Positions 54,201-62,197 of a stretch of 64,000 nucleotides of DNA are shown here, piece by piece (the first letter of the stretch is position 1; the number at the start of each line of letters is the position of its first letter). The stretch is from JAAYUD01 sp963676865 (GTDB lineage Bacteria > Bacteroidota > Bacteroidia > Bacteroidales > Bacteroidaceae): assembly GCA_963676865.2 (NCBI GenBank), contig CAXXSS010000001.1, positions 1,178,001 to 1,242,000 on the forward strand. Reading direction: 5' to 3'. Below the pieces are notes generated by a model, which searched no databases, was not told the origin of the DNA, and was given only the letters and a program-made list of their open reading frames with translations. The translations under genes and the position numbers were made by a program.

Positions 54201-54218
54201 CAATTTTTTTTGTTCCAT
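51204..54218 (-). CDS. SusC-like TonB-dependent transporter (alpha-glucan locus)
   Basis: Outer-membrane transporter of 1004 residues. The signal peptide (to CAFAQ) is followed directly by the carboxypeptidase-D-like domain (GHVKDNTGEPIIGVNISIQG), the plug (VVTSPLEALKGKIAGVIIS, DASETAQYGSRGSAGVIVVT) and the barrel ending YMLSLSVKF. It has no STN domain, so unlike the 8-12 kb paralogue it should not signal to a FecR; control probably comes from the SusR-like proteins next door. Its promoter carries the paired ACTACTTATTT sites. The mRNA leader can form a hairpin GAAAAACG/CGTTTTTC (54255-54287). Confidence 0.95.
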   Translation of the reverse strand: MEQKKLLRRILFVCIGFLFSVCAFAQQITVTGHVKDNTGEPIIGVNISIQGTKVGTVTDINGDYVLKNVNPNTNLLFTFVGYSSKSVAVGNRKIINVVLSEDSKVLNEVMVVGYAIGSKHTVSGSVENLKHEDMNKGVVTSPLEALKGKIAGVIISQSGGDPMGTVNIRIRGTSSLSGGNEPLVIIDGVFGDMSMLNAIAPNDIASMTILKDASETAQYGSRGSAGVIVVTTAKGHSGQNYTNIEYNGQFGVNSVFKNLKMLSADEYRSTAKSLGLSFTEMNGNTNWLDEIERSNGLTQNHNFSFTSGSEYSNMRASIGVIERQGALKNSDMTNYTAKFDATQYAFNKKLKLELGVFGSQRDGNIQYDMQKMFYSAAAFNPTYPNARNSSGAYDEDLLANEIYNPLGQLEITNKYSVASVNVHGRLTYTIFPGLNLSGFGSYSYRDAQNKRYIPNDIRQGKLNGNGWAYIADDNHKDLMGNIQLNYTKDFGKHHIDALALIEGQDYKTFTWSTQAKGFETNYFKYNNLKAGANVAWGDNTSYSSEYKLMSYMGRINYMFNDRYIVTGNLRADGSSKLGQGNKWGYFPSASAAWIVSSESFFKGLLPIVNNFKFRVGYGVTGNQDAIDPYNSLSLMEPNGTTLVNGSKTTTFAVTSNSNSDLKWETKHTFDVGADFSFWSNRYNLTIDYYRSKTKNLLYNYTVPVPPFTYTSLLANVGEMTNNGLEFAFSGDIIKVKDFSFNASLNFSYQKNKLVSLHGTYNGQDLTTSQHIAVANINAAGLTQNTGVTYLMEGQPIGVFYLPHFIGFSDKNQYEFQDLNGDKTIDTGDSGDRQVCGQSLPKYYLSMNYTFKYKNWDLTTQFNGAFGHKIYNGTSMTYSNMSSFPTYNVLKNALNENSGKGIYDIQISDYWLQKGDYLNFEYLQLGYTFTPKQLKALHIINNLHVGFSVNNICTFTSYKGLTPMINSASLSRQNEGTTNYGTMGVDDKRIYPLTRTYMLSLSVKF

Positions 54219-54291
54219 TTTTCAATAATATTAATCGTTAACAAAATGATTTCAGAAAAACGAGTTGCAAGGTTTCCTCCGTTTTTCAATT

Positions 54292-54299
54292 CAAATGTA
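54292..54299 (-). promoter_or_regulatory. -7 box of the alpha-glucan susC
   Basis: TACATTTG on the minus strand fits TAnnTTTG, 73 bases before the ATG. It lies 45 bases downstream of the proximal ACTACTTATTT site. Confidence 0.65.
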
Positions 54300-54333
54300 G
54301 TATTAAAAAAGAGAACAAAAGAAAGGACGTATT

Positions 54334-54412
54334 AAATAAGTAGTAAAATATATATTACAATTTATCTATATAACAGACAATTAAGCTTAATTACAATTAA
54401 CAAATAAGTAGT
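54334..54412 (-). promoter_or_regulatory. Paired direct-repeat operator upstream of susC
   Basis: Two exact copies of ACTACTTATTT on the minus strand (54412-54402 and 54344-54334), 68 bp apart start to start. The flanks also match (TTT before each copy). The proximal copy starts 45 bp before the -7 box. The GH97 promoter has the same layout, so this is the likely binding site of a SusR-like activator. Confidence 0.7.
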
Positions 54413-54425
54413 AAATGAATAAGAA

Positions 54426-56078
54426 CTAATCAGAGGTTTTTTTAAAGCAACCGATATTCATAACTTCCTTTTCAAGCAAATTGCGGTCGCCTTTTGCCGC
54501 ATTTCTTATTTTTACTCTATAATTATAAATCGTAATAATAGAATATCTAAGGAGGCTTGCAATCTTTGCACTATCAGATATACCAAACCGAATTAATGCA
54601 AAGATGCGCAATTCAACGTTGAGTTGCCCTTTCACTTTCGGATAAATTTTCCCTTCGGGAACAAGAAGGTTATTAAAATCATCTACAAAAGTAGGAAACA
54701 ACTGTAAAAACGTTCTATCGAAATGAGAATAAAAATCTTTCAGCTCTTTATCAATAAAAGAAGAAGATTTCAACGCTTGATAAAGAGCCTCTATTTTTTC
54801 ATTAGAAGCAATTCGAATTAACGAATGCTGATACTCTCCCATCTTTTGAATATAGAGAGAACATAATTCCATATATTGACTGACACTTGTCTCTTTAATA
54901 TAATTCGCTTCGACAAGTGAAGTATTTGATGCCTTTAAAGCCTCGTTCGATTCTTTCAATGCCACGTTAGATGCCTTTAGGGCTTGATTCAGATTAATAA
55001 GATTCTCTCGGAAGGTATTCAATTTATTTTTCTGCTTATTCAAGAAAAATAATAATACAGCTAGAAGAACAGCTAAAAGACTTACACACGAAAAGCCCAA
55101 GGTACGCTGAAACTCTTTTTTCTTGAGTTTATGTTGATACGCCTTTACGACAATTGGATAAATTTCTGAAGCTTCAATAGTACGAAGCCGTGCATTACAA
55201 GAAGCGGCATCCTCCATTGTAGCTTTCATATAGGCATAAGCTCTATCCAAATCTCCCTTTTTGAATAATATCTTCGATAATTCCAATAAAGATAAATATT
55301 CCTTGATACCTGTTTTTAAATCTGCAATTGCTGAGAGAGCGAAATAGTATTCTTCTTTCTCCGTATCACCGGCTTGTCGATAAGCCATTGCAAAGGTATA
55401 ACAAAGTGAACGCATCATATCAATATTACTCTTATGAAGCCATGGAGATAATAGAGCAAGTGTTTCCTTATAATGCCCTTTGCGCAAGAGCCCGTCTGTT
55501 TTAACAATAACTTCATTAAACGATCCTCTATTTTGTACTGCCAATAAAGAATCTCTATATACATCTGTTTTATCAGTATAAAGGCGTTTGCACGTTTTGT
55601 CTGACGCATAGTCTGCCATATATCCATAAAGAGTACGATATATATTAAAATAATACTTTAGACCTGCTTTGTCCAAACACTTTTTTCTCACATCGCCTAT
55701 AGCTTTCAAAGCCTCTATATACATACCCTGAATATGATATACCTCAGCTATATTCAATTTAGCATATTCAATACATGACGGATTATTCATTTCATAAGCT
55801 AAGGCCAACTTATATCGAGCATAAGCTCCTGCCGAATCTGTTTCAAATTTACTATAAGCCTTATATATTTTATCAGACAATTGATACTTCTGAAAGGTAC
55901 TTCGAGTGTATCTAAATTGTTCCTTCAATTTCTGAATGCTATCAAGTTTCAGATTTGTTATTTGCTGTCTATCAAGAATAACTTTATCTAGTTGATTCAA
56001 GACTTGCGAAAGATTTAGTTGAGAAAAGCAAAAAGAGGGCAAGCATAAGAAAAGCGCAAAGCACAAATACTTTTTCAT
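54426..56078 (-). CDS. SusR-like membrane transcriptional regulator (DUF6377) A
   Basis: Regulator of 550 residues with the layout of SusR. A signal peptide (MKKYLCFALFLCLPSFCFS) is followed by a periplasmic helical/TPR-like domain (to about 320), one membrane helix (about 328-348, LLAVLLAVLLFFLN), a cytoplasmic coiled coil, and a C-terminal DNA-binding part with helix-turn-helix NVELRIFALIRFGISDSAKI. The coil contains a clean heptad series (ALKASNV, ALKESNE, ALKASNT). I chose ATG 56078, since the signal peptide starts there and its paralogue B aligns from this point; longer in-frame starts reach 56207. It is transcribed toward susC and lies beside its operator. Confidence 0.85.
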   Translation of the reverse strand: MKKYLCFALFLCLPSFCFSQLNLSQVLNQLDKVILDRQQITNLKLDSIQKLKEQFRYTRSTFQKYQLSDKIYKAYSKFETDSAGAYARYKLALAYEMNNPSCIEYAKLNIAEVYHIQGMYIEALKAIGDVRKKCLDKAGLKYYFNIYRTLYGYMADYASDKTCKRLYTDKTDVYRDSLLAVQNRGSFNEVIVKTDGLLRKGHYKETLALLSPWLHKSNIDMMRSLCYTFAMAYRQAGDTEKEEYYFALSAIADLKTGIKEYLSLLELSKILFKKGDLDRAYAYMKATMEDAASCNARLRTIEASEIYPIVVKAYQHKLKKKEFQRTLGFSCVSLLAVLLAVLLFFLNKQKNKLNTFRENLINLNQALKASNVALKESNEALKASNTSLVEANYIKETSVSQYMELCSLYIQKMGEYQHSLIRIASNEKIEALYQALKSSSFIDKELKDFYSHFDRTFLQLFPTFVDDFNNLLVPEGKIYPKVKGQLNVELRIFALIRFGISDSAKIASLLRYSIITIYNYRVKIRNAAKGDRNLLEKEVMNIGCFKKTSD

Positions 56079-56232
56079 ATAATCCATAAGCAATAAATAA
56101 TAACAATTCAACAATAATTCCATGCCATGTAATCCGATCCTTCTCACGAAACAATGGAGCATGATGACAACACCGAACAATTCGCCAAATGCTCTAGAAA
56201 ACAACATAGACTCTTAGAGCATTTCCAATAAA

Positions 56233-56240
56233 CAAAGTTA
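56233..56240 (-). promoter_or_regulatory. -7 box of regulator A
   Basis: TAACTTTG on the minus strand fits TAnnTTTG, 154 bases before the preferred ATG 56078 and 25 bases before the longest in-frame start at 56207. Confidence 0.45.
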
Positions 56241-56299
56241 CAGAAATAAATAAATAGCAAGACTTATTTTCTAAAAAAATACACATAAAAATCAAATGT

Positions 56300-56350
56300 G
56301 GCATACAATTAATAGCATCTTCAAAGGAGATAATCAATTAATTGTATGCC
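56300..56350 (-). terminator. 14-bp perfect inverted repeat after the DUF4434 gene
   Basis: GGCATACAATTAAT and its exact complement are separated by 23 bases, 59 bases after the DUF4434 stop. On the minus strand it is followed by a T-rich stretch (TTTGATTTTTATG), fitting a terminator. Confidence 0.5.
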
Positions 56351-56409
56351 CATAAGAAACCTACGTGACTAGTCAGTCATAGACAAGTAGGGAAATACGA
56401 AAGATTACT

Positions 56410-57504
56410 TTACCCTCTCTTAATATTAAAGTGTTCAAGATAGCGATTATATAAATGGCCTGCTTGTGAATAACTTGAATTGGGACTCATAAAATGAGAG
56501 AACTCAAAAGTGATGGCATTCTCCATACCCGCTTTACGAGCCGCCTCAAGCTTCAATAAAAGCTTCTCCCACTTGATGGGAAGGAAACGAATAGGCATAT
56601 CACGATCGAAAGATTCGATATTTGTCCAGCATTTCATTCCATATCTATCGGCCAGTTTCTTATTCACAACGAGATAATCATAAAGTTCCTGATAATCTAC
56701 TTGCCCGTCTTGAAAGGCCAGTATATCAACTGCACCATGTATATTATCCAGTATTTCATTCCACTCTTCTTCGTGTTCTTTCACCGAGAGAGGCTTGTCT
56801 CCAGCCATTACCTGATCGGTCTTCACTCCATGTATATAAGGAGAAATCATCGTGGTTAAGTTCCCTGATATCTCTTTGGCATGCTTACCTACCGAAGCAT
56901 ATATTTTGGACATATTTTTCGTTCTGCGACTTATCTCTTGCGACAGGTACCAACCCTTAAACGACTTATGATGCCCGTATTTGGCCCATACTTCATCAAT
57001 TAGCTGTAGATTCAAATCTATTTCCTTTTGGAAAAGACCTTCTTGCCAATACTTACCTGAATCATACATCCCAAAATAGAAATTCAGTCCATACTTATCT
57101 GACAAAGTTAAAAACATTTCTACTAAATCTACTGGTGGGTAATAGACCTCTTCTTGTTTCAGCAATGATTGAAAAGGAGCAACAATCCAACGTCCCAGAC
57201 CGGCACGAATCATCACCACAGTATTAATACCCATCTTAACCATCGACTTAAAATCATTATCCCACTCGCGAACTCCCCAATTCTGATGGGGAATATCCCA
57301 ACTAATCTCGTCTAGAAAAGTTGCTTTTATTGGCATACCTTTAAATGCACCGGGAGTAGAGAAGTTATTTAATCTGCTTCCGGTAGATTTAGTACTTGAA
57401 GCGATTACGCTTTCAAAATTCTGACTCGAAGCCATCACTTTATGACTTATTAATAACGAAGACCCTGCGACAAGAGTTTTAAAGAAATTTCTTCTATTCG
57501 ACAT
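56410..57504 (-). CDS. DUF4434 glycosidase-like protein with Tat-type leader
   Basis: Protein of 364 residues. The leader MSNRRNFFKTLVAGSSLLIS has a twin-arginine motif (RRNFFK) and a moderate hydrophobic stretch, so export by Tat is likely; tatA and tatC lie in this window. The rest fits DUF4434, a TIM-barrel family related to glycoside hydrolases: IKATFLDEISWDIPHQNWG, MVKMGINTVVMIRAGLG, LNFYFGMYDSGKYW, FKGWYLSQEIS (possible acid Glu) and AITFEFSHFMSP (possible second Glu). The substrate is unknown. Its place between two SusR-like genes suggests a role in alpha-glucan use. Confidence 0.75.
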   Translation of the reverse strand: MSNRRNFFKTLVAGSSLLISHKVMASSQNFESVIASSTKSTGSRLNNFSTPGAFKGMPIKATFLDEISWDIPHQNWGVREWDNDFKSMVKMGINTVVMIRAGLGRWIVAPFQSLLKQEEVYYPPVDLVEMFLTLSDKYGLNFYFGMYDSGKYWQEGLFQKEIDLNLQLIDEVWAKYGHHKSFKGWYLSQEISRRTKNMSKIYASVGKHAKEISGNLTTMISPYIHGVKTDQVMAGDKPLSVKEHEEEWNEILDNIHGAVDILAFQDGQVDYQELYDYLVVNKKLADRYGMKCWTNIESFDRDMPIRFLPIKWEKLLLKLEAARKAGMENAITFEFSHFMSPNSSYSQAGHLYNRYLEHFNIKRG

Positions 57505-57802
57505 ACACTAGATAATAAAAAGGTTAATTAGAACGACGTAAATATAAATAATATTTATTAATTACTTGATATATATCCCTTTCTTTATTAAAGACAAAGA
57601 GGAAAATTAATAAAAATAAAAGATATTATACATATAAAGAGACATTGAATGACACTATTTATCTTGTGCCGACTATATTATCAATCCATTAACAGTACTC
57701 AAGTCTGATACTGACATCCACGATTCCCAAGAAGGTCAAGGACTTTTTGGAACAAGTAAAACGGTTGCACATTAAAATTAGTACTTTTTATCTTCATTAT
57801 GC
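57505..57802. other. Divergent intergenic interval between DUF4434 and regulator B
   Basis: About 300 bases of AT-rich DNA that must hold the DUF4434 promoter, although no TAnnTTTG box is seen for it. No ACTACTTwTTT pair is present, so DUF4434 may be controlled differently from susC and GH97. Confidence 0.4.
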
Positions 57803-57832
57803 TTTGTAAATCAAATAAAATGTATATTTTTG
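57803..57832 (+). promoter_or_regulatory. Promoter of regulator B
   Basis: TTTG (57803-57806), 18 bases, TATTTTTG (57825-57832, TAnnTTTG), 47 bases before ATG 57880. Confidence 0.65.
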
Positions 57833-57879
57833 AGATTGTATAGAGAGAAGAGAGAAAACCTACCAAAAATAGCACTTAC

Positions 57880-59508
57880 ATGAAAAATTTATTACGCCTT
57901 ATTATTCTAATATTTTTGCCAGCCGTTTGCTCTGCCCAATCGACCGCACCCGAGGCATTAGCCATACTCGATAGAGTTGTAAAAGGAAAGCAACAAATCA
58001 CTCAAACAAAATTGGATTTGATTGCAAGGACAAAAGAACAATTCAACATGGCCAAAAGTAAAGAGCGTCAATACAAATTGATTGATGAGATTTACGAAGA
58101 GTATCGAGTCTTTAATCTCGACTCGGCCGAAATCTTTGCTTCCAAGCAACTGACATTGGCAGAAGCATTAAACAATACGGAATATATCAATCATTCGATA
58201 TTAACATTGGCCGAAGTATATGCTACAGAGGGGCTATATCTGGAAGCTCTCAATCTAGCCAATTCGGTTAATAGACATTCTCTCAATGCAGACAATCTGA
58301 AATATTGTTATCATGTTTATCGTATGATGTATGGTTTCATGGCCGACTATTCTTCAAAGAAATCGTTCCATAACGAATATGTCCGCCAAGTAAGTATTTA
58401 TAGAGACTCCCTGATGCTCTATCAGGGTAAGAAAACTTCCTCGTATGCTATTTCAAAATCAGAAAAGCTTTTGGATAAAGGGCATTACAAAGAAGCTCTC
58501 GCTCTAATGCTTCCTTGGATAAAGAAATCGGATATGGACATGATGAGGTACTTAGGTTATACTATAGCTATGGCTTATCGACAAGCCGGCAATACGGAGA
58601 AAGAAGAGTATTATTTAGCTACATCGGCCATTGCAGACTTGCAGTCGGCCACAAAAGAATATCTTTCGCTATTAGAACTATCCAAGCTTTTATACAAGAA
58701 AGGAGATTTGAATAGGGCATACAACTATATGAAATGTGCAATGGAAGATGCGTCTTATTGCAATGCACGGCTTCGCACTGTTGAGATTTCTCAGATATAT
58801 CCCATTGTAGAGAAGAGCTATCAACTAAAACTACAGAAGAAAGAACAACAACGCACCATTGCCTTTGCCTGCATTACAATATTGGCTATCGTATTGGCCA
58901 TTGTGTTGTTCTATCTGAACAAACAGAAGAATAAACTCTCTTTATTCAAACGTAACTTAATCGACTTGAATGAAGCACTCAAACACTCAAATAGAAAACT
59001 AATAACAGCCAATGTCTCGCTTGTCGAAGCAAATAACATCAAAGAAGCAAGCTTAAGTCGATACATGGAATTGTGTTCTTTCTATATCGAAAAGATGAAT
59101 GAATACCAACATTCACTTATAAAGATCGCTTCAAACGAGAAAGTAGAAGCATTATATAGAGCTTTACGTTCGTCAGAATTCATCGAAGAAGAACTGAAAG
59201 ACTTTTACTTGAACTTCGACAAAACGTTCCTGGAACTTTTCCCCACATTTGTCGAAGAATTCAACAAGATGTTAGTACCCGAAAGTAGAATCTATCCCAA
59301 AGAGAAAGGACAACTCAATGTAGAGTTGCGCATCTTTGCATTGATCCGATTAGGTATATCTGATAGCGCGAAGATTGCAAAGTTCTTAAGATACTCGGTC
59401 ACCACCATCTACAATTATAGAGTAAGGATAAGAAATGCAGCAAAAGGTAATCGTAATACACTCGAGAAAGAAATAATGAAGATAGCACAACTCAACGATT
59501 TAGGATAA
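57880..59508 (+). CDS. SusR-like membrane transcriptional regulator (DUF6377) B
   Basis: Regulator of 542 residues, a close paralogue of regulator A. It has a signal peptide (to about residue 19, VCSAQ), a periplasmic helical/TPR-like domain (KGHYKEALALMLPWIKKSDMD and GYTIAMAYRQAGNTEKEEYY are nearly shared with A), a membrane helix (about 328-346), a coiled coil and the C-terminal helix-turn-helix NVELRIFALIRLGISDSAKI. SusR in Bacteroides thetaiotaomicron activates starch genes in response to maltose-type sugars. This gene lies 212 bases before GH97. Its coil is exactly one heptad (7 residues) shorter than in A. Confidence 0.88.
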   Translation: MKNLLRLIILIFLPAVCSAQSTAPEALAILDRVVKGKQQITQTKLDLIARTKEQFNMAKSKERQYKLIDEIYEEYRVFNLDSAEIFASKQLTLAEALNNTEYINHSILTLAEVYATEGLYLEALNLANSVNRHSLNADNLKYCYHVYRMMYGFMADYSSKKSFHNEYVRQVSIYRDSLMLYQGKKTSSYAISKSEKLLDKGHYKEALALMLPWIKKSDMDMMRYLGYTIAMAYRQAGNTEKEEYYLATSAIADLQSATKEYLSLLELSKLLYKKGDLNRAYNYMKCAMEDASYCNARLRTVEISQIYPIVEKSYQLKLQKKEQQRTIAFACITILAIVLAIVLFYLNKQKNKLSLFKRNLIDLNEALKHSNRKLITANVSLVEANNIKEASLSRYMELCSFYIEKMNEYQHSLIKIASNEKVEALYRALRSSEFIEEELKDFYLNFDKTFLELFPTFVEEFNKMLVPESRIYPKEKGQLNVELRIFALIRLGISDSAKIAKFLRYSVTTIYNYRVRIRNAAKGNRNTLEKEIMKIAQLNDLG

Positions 59509-59524
59509 CAAACAGCATATAGCC

Positions 59525-59603
59525 ACTACTTTTTTCCGCATTACCGATATTCACAACAAACTGATTGTCAATAAAATTAAGCAGTACAAGCTACTACTTT
59601 TTT
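59525..59603 (+). promoter_or_regulatory. Paired direct-repeat operator upstream of GH97
   Basis: Two exact copies of ACTACTTTTTT (59525-59535 and 59593-59603), 68 bp apart start to start. Similarity goes on beyond the core: CATTACCGA and CATTGCCGA follow the two copies at nearly the same offset. The proximal copy is 45 bp before the -7 box, the same geometry as in the susC promoter. Confidence 0.7.
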
Positions 59604-59637
59604 ACTAACATTGCCGACCTTTCCAATATATTAATAG

Positions 59638-59645
59638 TAATTTTG
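59638..59645 (+). promoter_or_regulatory. -7 box of the GH97 gene
   Basis: TAATTTTG fits TAnnTTTG, 75 bases before ATG 59721, and 45 bp after the proximal direct repeat starts. Confidence 0.65.
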
Positions 59646-59720
59646 GAATCAATAAAATATAAAGATTCTTAGTAATCAATATTCTACAAAAGCATATATT
59701 GTTAACATAATTAGAAAGGC

Positions 59721-61856
59721 ATGAAGAGTTTTATTCCACAAAAACATTTTTTTTATATCGTTTGTATATCATTACTAGCTACATTCTCGAGTATACGGGT
59801 AACGGGACAAGAGCTGCTCTCACCCAATGGACAGTTAAAAATGACTTTCTCGTTAAGCAACACAGGAACACCTACATACGAATTGTCTTATAAAAACAAA
59901 CAAGTTATCAAACCTTCTCATCTGGGACTCGAATTGAAAGATGCTCCGAATCTGATGAATGGATTTTCGGTTGAGAACGTACAAACATCGAGTTTTGATG
60001 AGACATGGACGCCCGTTTGGGGTGAAGTGAAACAAATACGTAATCATTACAATGAATTGGCCATCACTTTAAAACAAGAAAAAGAAAATAGAGACATCAT
60101 CATACGTTTCCGCCTTTTCGACGATGGCTTAGGATTTCGTTATGAATTTCCATTGCAGAAGAATCTGAATTACTTCGTAATAAAAGAAGAGCACACCCAA
60201 TTTGCCATGACCGGAGACCATACAGCGTTTTGGATTCCGGGAGATTACGACACTCAAGAATACGATTATACAGAATCAAAACTGTCGGAGATTCGCAATC
60301 TGATGAAGGGCGCCATTACTCCAAATGCCTCGCAAACTACATTCTCGCCGACTGGAGTTCAGACAGCATTGCAACTGAAAACGGCCGATGGTTTATATAT
60401 CAACTTGCACGAAGCCGCATTGGTAGATTATTCGTGCATGAGCCTCAACCTGGACGATAAGAACTTCATCTTCGAATCATGGTTGACTCCAGATGCACAA
60501 GGCGACAAAGGATACATGCAAGCCCCTTGCAAATCTCCATGGCGAACAATAATGGTCAGTGACGATGCACGCAATATATTGTCATCTCATCTTACACTTA
60601 ATCTGAACGAACCGTGCGCTTACAAGGATGTTTCGTGGATTAAGCCCGTCAAATACATGGGCGTATGGTGGGAAATGATTACAGGAAAGAGCACATGGGC
60701 ATATACAGACGATCTTTTGTCGGTGAAACTAGGCGAGACAGATTACACTAAAGTGAAACCCAACGGACGCCACGGAGCAAACAACGAAAATGTAAAGCGC
60801 TACATCGACTTTGCATCAAAAAATGGATTCAGTCAATTGCTGATCGAAGGTTGGAATATAGGTTGGGAAGACTGGTTCGGTAAATCGAAAGACGAAGTTT
60901 TTGACTTCTTGACCCCCTACCCTGACTTCAACGTCAAAGAATTGCAAGCATACGCCAATGAACGAGGCATGCGACTGATGATGCATCACGAAACTTCTGC
61001 TTCGGTCAGAAATTACGAACGACATCTTGATGCGGCCTACAAGTTCATGAGAGACAATGGTTACAATGCTGTAAAGAGCGGCTACGTAGGAAACATTATC
61101 CCGCGCGGCGAACATCATTACGGTCAATGGATGAACAATCATTATCTATATGCTGTAAAAAAAGCCGCCGAATATCATATTTGCGTCAATGGGCACGAAG
61201 CCGTACGTCCCACAGGACTATGTCGCACATACCCTAACTTAATAGGTAACGAGTCGGCGCGTGGTACAGAGTACGAAGCTTTTGGAGGCAACAAACCTTT
61301 CCATCTGACCATCCTTCCATTCACTCGCCTCATGGGCGGACCTATGGACTATACCCCAGGCATCTTCAATCTAAAATTGACATTCCTCCAGGGAGACCAC
61401 TCTTTCGTTCATACCACATTGTGCAAGCAGCTGGCTCTCTACTGCACCCTGTACAGTCCTCTGCAAATGGCTGCCGATATGCCCGAGAATTATGAGAAGC
61501 ACATGGATGCTTTTCAGTTCATCAAAGACGTAGCGATAGATTGGGACGATACTAAATATCTCGAGGCAGAGCCGGGACGTTACATTACAGTAGCCCGCAA
61601 AGCCAAAGGCACCGGCAATTGGTTTATCGGAGGAATAACAGGCGACAATACTCGCACCTCTTCTTTTACATTAAGCTTCTTAGATCCAGGCAAAAAGTAC
61701 ACCGCTACACTTTATTGCGACGGAAAAGATGCCGACTACCTGACCAATCCCGAATCGTATCAGATAAAGAAAATGACAGTGACGAGCAAAACAAAAATCA
61801 GTGTAAAGCTTGCACGAAGCGGTGGCTTTGCCATGAGTATTTTCGAAAGAAAATAA
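59721..61856 (+). CDS. SusB-like GH97 alpha-glucosidase
   Basis: Periplasmic alpha-glucosidase of 711 residues with signal peptide (to about residue 29). An N-terminal beta-super-sandwich (to about 270), a TIM barrel (about 280-600) and a C-terminal beta domain follow. The catalytic glutamates of SusB (E439, E508, E532) match here at a constant offset of 15: Glu424 (MHHETSA), Glu493 (NGHEAVRPTG) and Glu517 (ARGTEYEAF). This puts it in the inverting, calcium-dependent SusB-type group that releases glucose from malto- and isomalto-oligosaccharides. It has its own promoter with the paired operator and lies next to regulator B. Confidence 0.94.
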   Translation: MKSFIPQKHFFYIVCISLLATFSSIRVTGQELLSPNGQLKMTFSLSNTGTPTYELSYKNKQVIKPSHLGLELKDAPNLMNGFSVENVQTSSFDETWTPVWGEVKQIRNHYNELAITLKQEKENRDIIIRFRLFDDGLGFRYEFPLQKNLNYFVIKEEHTQFAMTGDHTAFWIPGDYDTQEYDYTESKLSEIRNLMKGAITPNASQTTFSPTGVQTALQLKTADGLYINLHEAALVDYSCMSLNLDDKNFIFESWLTPDAQGDKGYMQAPCKSPWRTIMVSDDARNILSSHLTLNLNEPCAYKDVSWIKPVKYMGVWWEMITGKSTWAYTDDLLSVKLGETDYTKVKPNGRHGANNENVKRYIDFASKNGFSQLLIEGWNIGWEDWFGKSKDEVFDFLTPYPDFNVKELQAYANERGMRLMMHHETSASVRNYERHLDAAYKFMRDNGYNAVKSGYVGNIIPRGEHHYGQWMNNHYLYAVKKAAEYHICVNGHEAVRPTGLCRTYPNLIGNESARGTEYEAFGGNKPFHLTILPFTRLMGGPMDYTPGIFNLKLTFLQGDHSFVHTTLCKQLALYCTLYSPLQMAADMPENYEKHMDAFQFIKDVAIDWDDTKYLEAEPGRYITVARKAKGTGNWFIGGITGDNTRTSSFTLSFLDPGKKYTATLYCDGKDADYLTNPESYQIKKMTVTSKTKISVKLARSGGFAMSIFERK

Positions 61857-62197
61857 CGCAATCATCAGATCATAAGTATCGATGATACAATAAGCCGACT
61901 CGCAACATATAAAAAGCGGACAAAAACATACATATTATCAATTTTTGTGTTAGTGTTAAGGTTTTAAATAAAGAAGTCTCCCCATGTGATATGGCGGGGC
62001 TTCTGACGTTTTATACCAAAGTCGTATAGCCCCGCCAGCATTCTATAGAAGTTCAGAAACGATACTCTCTTTATCCTTTTGCTCCAGACATAGTGCTTTT
62101 TGTAAATACTAAAAGAGAAGAAAAACTTTTCGTCCATATGACGCTTGCGACTCACGCCCGTGAGTCGCAAGATACATAAGTACATATTATTTTTTAC
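61857..62197. other. Convergent interval between GH97 and GH77 with two hairpins
   Basis: TGGCGGGGCT/AGCCCCGCCA (61992-62001, 62028-62037) is a GC-rich perfect 10-bp stem with a 26-base loop, possibly the GH97 terminator. A second hairpin lies nearer GH77. No gene is seen. Confidence 0.5.
62144..62171 (-). terminator. Hairpin terminator of the GH77 gene
   Basis: CTTGCGACTCAC pairs exactly with GTGAGTCGCAAG across a 4-base loop, 26 bases after the GH77 stop on the minus strand. Confidence 0.65.
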
